This document shows positions 50,652 through 54,622 of a DNA stretch of 54,622 nt, one piece after another. A program made the position numbers and the translations under genes. Source of the stretch: an uncultured Bacteroidota bacterium (GTDB lineage Bacteria; Bacteroidota; Bacteroidia; Bacteroidales; UBA12077); contig CAJXLK010000030.1 of assembly GCA_913055635.1 (NCBI GenBank), positions 1 to 54,622 on the forward strand. Direction: 5' to 3'. Each line of letters opens with the position of its first letter. Position 1 is the first letter of the stretch. The notes under the pieces are model-generated. The model searched no databases, had not been told where the DNA came from, and saw only the letters and a list, made by a program, of their open reading frames with translations.

Positions 50652-52463
50652 ATGGCTATGACAATGATAGAAAAAATTCTTGCCCGTCATTCAGGGCGAG
50701 AGGTTTTAAAACCTGGGGATATCACCGATATTGAGATAGATGCCCGGGTTGCCCGGGATTTTGGTGGGGCCAGTGTGGTCAAGCATCTGGTTGACCATGA
50801 CCTTTCGATTGATGATCCGCTGAAGACTTTTTTCACCTTTGATTGCAATCCCACCGGCTCTGATCAGCGATATGCCCAGAATCAGCAGATATGTCGGGAA
50901 TTTGCCCGTGAGCGTGGCATAAAGATATATGACATCAACAATGGCATAGGCACTCATACCCTGATACATGAAGGATGGGCCTATTCGGGGACAACGGCGG
51001 TAACGACCGATTCGCATGCCAACATACTGGGGGCGGTTGGTGCTTTTGGACAGGGCATGGGCGACAAGGACATTGCTGCGGCCTGGCACAAGGGCAGTGT
51101 ATGGTTTAAAGTCCCCAGGTCGGTGAAGCTGAACCTGACGGGGCAGCGTCCGGAAGGGCTTACGGCCAAGGATATGGTGTTGAATTTGCTGAATCGTTTT
51201 GGGGCCAATACCCTGCTGGGCTATTCGCTCGAGATGTATGGGGATGAGGTAGGGCGGTTATCTCTGGATGAGCGCATCACCATTTCCTCTATGGCCACCG
51301 AGATGGGGGCGATTATCATTCTGTTTACCCCGAATGAGGAAGTGAGAAAGTATAGTGAAAGCCGGGCTGGCAAGGCCATTGAGGTGGTCAAAGCCGATGC
51401 AGATGCCCGGTATGATCAGGTATTTGATCTGGATATCAGCCAGTTTACCCGTCGGATTTCACTTCCGGGTCAACCCCATGATACCGTGGAGATGGATCAG
51501 GTGAAAAAGACCAGGATTGACAGTGGTTTTATCGGTTCATGCACCAATGGGCGGATGGAAGATATGCGGGCCGCAGTCCGGGTATTGCAGGGCAAGCAGG
51601 TGGCCCCCGGAGTGGTCCTGAAGATTGTTCCTTCGACCAATGAAGTTTGGATGCAATGTATGGAGGAAGGGCTGTTGCAGATTTTTAAAAATGCCGGGGC
51701 ACTGGTCTCCAATGCCGGATGTGCCGGATGCGCTGCCGGCCAGGTGGGGCAAAACGGACCGGGCGAAGTGACGGTCAGTACCGGTAACAGAAACTTCCCC
51801 GGGAAACAGGGAAAAGGCAGCGTTTATCTTAGCTCCCCGGCGGTGGTGGCAGCTTCTGCGGTGGCCGGTTACATTACCACCCCCGATGACATCCCTGAAA
51901 AACCGCCCGCCTTCACCCCAACCGAAAAAACCGTAAAAAAGAAGAAGGCCAAAGCGCAAAAGAAGGTTGTCCATGATCAACCCATTGAAGTCGAGGGCCG
52001 TGTGTGGGCCATCAACCGCGACAACATTGATACCGATATGATCTACCACAACAAGTACCTCTCTGTTACCGATATCCATGAGATGGGCCAATACACCTTC
52101 GATAACCTGGAAGGCTATGAAGATTTTGCCCAAAAAGCCCAACCAGGCGATATTGTCATTGCAGGTAAGAATTTTGGAAGCGGCAGTTCCCGGCAACAGG
52201 CCGTTGATTGCTTTAAATCCCTTGGCGTACAGGCCATCCTGGCTGAGTCTTTTGGGGCCATCTATGAAAGAAATGCCATCAATGCCGCTTTTCCGATTCT
52301 TATGTATGATTCACTGGCGGAACTCGGGTTGCAAACCGGCGATACCATCCAGGTCAACTTTAAAACCGGGGCCCTTACCAATACAAAAAATGAGCAGACC
52401 ATCAGGGTGGAACCTTTCTCGGAGGTTCAGATGGAGATCTATCAAAACGGGGGATTGTTTTAA
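50652..52463 (+). CDS. Aconitase-family dehydratase, fused large and small subunits (1)
   Basis: Encodes 603 residues. Large-subunit part about 1-420: VTTDSHANILGAVGAFGQGM, FIGSCTNGRMEDMRAAVRVL and VSNAGCAGCAAG. The three Fe-S Cys would be in GSCTNGR and AGCAGCAAG; in most relatives the latter reads GCGPC, so this is a variant with both Cys kept. A Lys-rich linker (KTVKKKKAKAQKKV) at about 430 joins a small-subunit (LeuD-like) domain with GKNFGSGSSRQQAV. It hydrates/dehydrates a 2-hydroxy acid. It could be homoaconitase-, isopropylmalate-, citramalate- or aconitate-type. The sister gene follows 102 bp downstream. ATG 50658 is an alternative start. Confidence 0.9.
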   Translation: MAMTMIEKILARHSGREVLKPGDITDIEIDARVARDFGGASVVKHLVDHDLSIDDPLKTFFTFDCNPTGSDQRYAQNQQICREFARERGIKIYDINNGIGTHTLIHEGWAYSGTTAVTTDSHANILGAVGAFGQGMGDKDIAAAWHKGSVWFKVPRSVKLNLTGQRPEGLTAKDMVLNLLNRFGANTLLGYSLEMYGDEVGRLSLDERITISSMATEMGAIIILFTPNEEVRKYSESRAGKAIEVVKADADARYDQVFDLDISQFTRRISLPGQPHDTVEMDQVKKTRIDSGFIGSCTNGRMEDMRAAVRVLQGKQVAPGVVLKIVPSTNEVWMQCMEEGLLQIFKNAGALVSNAGCAGCAAGQVGQNGPGEVTVSTGNRNFPGKQGKGSVYLSSPAVVAASAVAGYITTPDDIPEKPPAFTPTEKTVKKKKAKAQKKVVHDQPIEVEGRVWAINRDNIDTDMIYHNKYLSVTDIHEMGQYTFDNLEGYEDFAQKAQPGDIVIAGKNFGSGSSRQQAVDCFKSLGVQAILAESFGAIYERNAINAAFPILMYDSLAELGLQTGDTIQVNFKTGALTNTKNEQTIRVEPFSEVQMEIYQNGGLF

Positions 52464-52565
52464 GGGGCTGTGGCTTGCCGGGGGTTTATTTATATTTTTT
52501 TGTGCCGGGCCAGAGGATGTGAAGTTGCGGGCTTCATTCAATAGCAATTTATTAAATCTTATGAT

Positions 52566-54350
52566 ATGGCGAATCCTCAAACCTTTGTTGAAAAGATACT
52601 CAAGGCCAAGACAGGTTCCATTGTCTTTAAGAAGCCGGGTATTGTCCTGACCCACGACAATACGGCAAGCATCATGAATACTTTTGCCAGGATGAATGGG
52701 GTAAAAGTTGCTGATCCCGATCAGTTGCTGGTTGTATTGGATCACAATGCCCCGCCAACCAATGCCAAGCTGGCCAACAATTACCAGATGGTGCGTAAGC
52801 TGGTCAAAGAGCAGGGAATTAAAAAGTTTTATGATGCGGGCCGGGGTATTTGTCACCAGATTATGTCGTACCATGCGGAGCCAGGGATGGTTATTGTAGG
52901 CAGCGACAGCCATACCTGCACGGCGGGTGCCTTTAATGCGCTGGCTGTCGGCATTGATAGGACGGAAGCGGCCGGCATCTGGAAAGGGGGGGGAACATGG
53001 TTCCGTGTTCCTGAATCCATCAAAATTACCTTAAGAGGCAAGCTCAATCATGGTGTTTATGCCAAAGATCTTTCTCTTTGGATTATAGGGATGATTGGCT
53101 CGGCCGGGGGCAATTACAAGTCGATTGAGTACCATGGCCCGGGTGTCCAGACCCTTTCGGTGGCTGAGCGGATGACCCTGGCGAACCTGGCCTCGGAGAT
53201 GGGGGCGAAGAATGCCGTTTTCCCGCCCGACCAGGTACTGGCCGATTTTTATGGGGTGAACACCGTGGAAGGTATTTGGGCAGATGAAGGGGCCCATTAC
53301 GAGCAGGAAATAGAGCTCGACCTGGATGATATCTTCCCCTTGGTAGCGGCCCCCCACCACGTGGATCATGTCAGGGCTGTTTCTGAAGTGCAGGGAACAC
53401 CCGTTCATCAGGGTCTGGTTGGGACCTGCACCAATGGCCGGCTGGAGGATCTCAGGCAGTCAGCACGTGTTTTACAGGGCAAGCAGATTGCAGAGGGGTT
53501 TCAGTTGCTGGTTATCCCTGCCTCCCGGAAAATATACCTGGAAGCCCTGGATGAGGGCATCATCACCGCCCTGGTGGAAGCCGGGGCTACCGTTTTGAGC
53601 GCTTCCTGCGGCCCCTGCCTGGGTACCGGCCAGGGCATTCCCGCCGACGATTTTACAGTCATTTCTACGGCCAACCGCAATTTTAAAGGCCGCATGGGCA
53701 ATAAAAATGCCCAAATTTACCTGGCATCACCGGCTACAGTTGCCTGGTCGGCCATTCACGGGGTCATAACCGATCCGAGGGGTAAACCCCGTCAGGACCG
53801 GTTCCCCTATGAAAAAAAACAGAGCCCCACCGTTACCATTGCCGCCGATGACCACCGCCGCTTCAACGGGGTCTGGAATTATAAGGATGTCAACAACCTG
53901 AACACCGATCAAATGTTTGCCGGGAACCTGACCTATGAGATTGCCAGCTCTGATCCAAAGGCCATTTTACCTTACCTGTTCCAGGGTTTTGATGCCCATT
54001 TCGCCAACCAGGTTCAGGAGGGTGATGTGATCATAGCCGGGGAAAATTTCGGCTGCGGCAGTTCTCGCGAACATCCCGCCGTCGGGCTGAGCTATGTTGG
54101 AGTGAAGGCGGTTATCGTTAAATCGGCCAACCGTATATTTTTTCGCTCTTCCATCAACCAGGGACTGCCGGTGATTGTGCAGCCTGAAGTGGTCGAGGCC
54201 TATCAGCCGGGGGATGCCGTAAAGGTTGATTTCAACCAGGGGGCCCTCTACCTGAACGAACACCAATATGGTTTCGCCCCCTTACCGGACAAACTCATGC
54301 AGATCATCGAAAAAAAAGGCCTGGTCAACTGGATCCGCTCGCTGGCATGA
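52566..54350 (+). CDS. Aconitase-family dehydratase, fused large and small subunits (2)
   Basis: Encodes 594 residues. Large-subunit blocks: VVLDHNAPPTNAKLANN, VIVGSDSHTCTAGAFNALAV, LVGTCTNGRLEDLRQSARVL and SASCGPCLGTGQG, which keeps the normal GPC pattern. The small-subunit part has AGENFGCGSSREHPAVGLSY. The HxxxNPPP-type element and DSHT loop suit 3-isopropylmalate dehydratase/homoaconitase/DmdAB-type enzymes of the 2-hydroxy acid class. It is 102 bp after the first dehydratase and clearly paralogous, but the two differ throughout, which argues for different substrates rather than a recent duplicate. Confidence 0.92.
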   Translation: MANPQTFVEKILKAKTGSIVFKKPGIVLTHDNTASIMNTFARMNGVKVADPDQLLVVLDHNAPPTNAKLANNYQMVRKLVKEQGIKKFYDAGRGICHQIMSYHAEPGMVIVGSDSHTCTAGAFNALAVGIDRTEAAGIWKGGGTWFRVPESIKITLRGKLNHGVYAKDLSLWIIGMIGSAGGNYKSIEYHGPGVQTLSVAERMTLANLASEMGAKNAVFPPDQVLADFYGVNTVEGIWADEGAHYEQEIELDLDDIFPLVAAPHHVDHVRAVSEVQGTPVHQGLVGTCTNGRLEDLRQSARVLQGKQIAEGFQLLVIPASRKIYLEALDEGIITALVEAGATVLSASCGPCLGTGQGIPADDFTVISTANRNFKGRMGNKNAQIYLASPATVAWSAIHGVITDPRGKPRQDRFPYEKKQSPTVTIAADDHRRFNGVWNYKDVNNLNTDQMFAGNLTYEIASSDPKAILPYLFQGFDAHFANQVQEGDVIIAGENFGCGSSREHPAVGLSYVGVKAVIVKSANRIFFRSSINQGLPVIVQPEVVEAYQPGDAVKVDFNQGALYLNEHQYGFAPLPDKLMQIIEKKGLVNWIRSLA

Positions 54351-54427
54351 GGATTCAAGGTAGCAATTGCTTTCCCGATCCACTTTATAGCTGTGCCGGA
54401 CGACTAAATCCCATTCTCCGCCAAAAT

Positions 54428-54466
54428 CCCAGGTTCGAATGCCAAGTTCGAATCCGGGCAGGATCA
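54428..54466 (+). repeat. tRNA-Arg 3' fragment (decayed or att-like)
   Basis: The segment contains GGTTCGAAT, then AGTTCGAATCC and GGCAGGATCAC followed by TTTTT. These copy the T loop and acceptor 3' side of the complete tRNA-Arg gene about 100 bp downstream; the 5' part of the copy is missing. It is either a broken tRNA or the trace of an integration/deletion. Confidence 0.7.
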
Positions 54467-54505
54467 CTTTTTAGGGGATTCTTTTTATGGGGGCGATATT
54501 TTTTA

Positions 54506-54513
54506 TATTTTTG
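54506..54513 (+). promoter_or_regulatory. Candidate -7 element of the tRNA-Arg promoter
   Basis: TATTTTTG fits TAnnTTTG exactly and lies 17 bp before the first tRNA base, the expected distance for a short leader. No clear -33 TTG is seen. Confidence 0.5.
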
Positions 54514-54529
54514 TATCGCTTTACAAGCC

Positions 54530-54603
54530 GGTCCTGTAGCTCAGCTGGATAGAGCAACGGCCTTCTAAGCCGTAGGTCCCAGGTTCGAATCCTGGCAGGA
54601 TCA
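54530..54603 (+). tRNA. tRNA-Arg (anticodon TCT)
   Basis: All four arms pair: acceptor GGTCCTG with CAGGATC (one G-T pair), D arm GCTC/GAGC, anticodon arm ACGGC CTTCTAA GCCGT giving anticodon TCT, and T arm CCAGG TTCGAAT CCTGG. The discriminator base is A and the 3' CCA is not encoded, as in many Bacteroidota. It reads AGA/AGG codons. Confidence 0.95.
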
Positions 54604-54622
54604 CTACGCCACCTCCAACGGG

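Overview
The window looks like a chromosomal segment of a free-living Bacteroidota (Bacteroidales/Marinilabiliales-like). The evidence is a SusC-style TonB receptor with a carboxypeptidase-like N-terminal domain, a TANFOR-type giant secreted protein, DUF5916 and DUF6599/DUF362 proteins, AT-rich translation starts without strong Shine-Dalgarno sequences, and promoter candidates of the TTG...TAnnTTTG type. There is no rRNA, phage, plasmid backbone, transposase or CRISPR array; one tRNA-Arg gene lies at the right edge.

Layout. 1-9.6 kb: a truncated outer-membrane beta-barrel gene (minus) diverges from a 1992-residue exported TANFOR-like protein, which is followed by an exported protein with five fibronectin type III modules; this looks like a surface or secretion-linked set. 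10-14.6 kb: a methyltransferase, alanine racemase whose 3' end runs into an 8-bp microsatellite, a coupled SatD-like/DUF3307 pair with two 18-bp palindromic operators upstream, and a VOC protein. 14.7-22 kb: a TonB receptor with a His-rich membrane partner, a DUF5916 barrel, an AhpD-like protein and an exported nickel superoxide dismutase. 22-31 kb: DUF6599 + DUF362, a HExxH membrane protein, DUF6544-like, a PAS-adenylate cyclase, a small barrel, a BLUF photoreceptor, DUF6122, and a lipoprotein with two retropepsin-type motifs and a PDZ-like end. 31-36 kb: an esterase, then a repeat-rich leader, a CocE/NonD hydrolase and an ATP-grasp enzyme.

36-43.5 kb: small proteins, a HAD phosphatase, a DrrAB-type ABC exporter, a 3D-domain lipoprotein, a sigma-54 enhancer-binding protein, and a single-domain response regulator with an outer-membrane protein gene. 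Two 17-bp palindromes exactly 42 bp apart and a near-consensus -24/-12 element sit in front of the response regulator, so the activator gene and its probable target promoter can be read together. 43.8-54.6 kb: a serine hydrolase, fused CitD-CitE, CitF, rubredoxin, an MFS transporter, and two different single-chain aconitase-family dehydratases. The last group suggests citrate or citramalate/mesaconate metabolism.

The most unusual features are: (1) a dispersed palindromic element of about 140 bp, present twice before the CocE hydrolase and once, inverted, before the MFS gene, with a compensatory base change in its stem; (2) the sigma-54 module; (3) the SatD-like operator pair; (4) a nickel SOD whose Sec signal peptide appears to create the nickel-binding N-terminus directly. 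Several gene remnants (flavodoxin start, esterase tails, a tRNA 3' fragment and others) show ongoing deletion in the intergenic regions.
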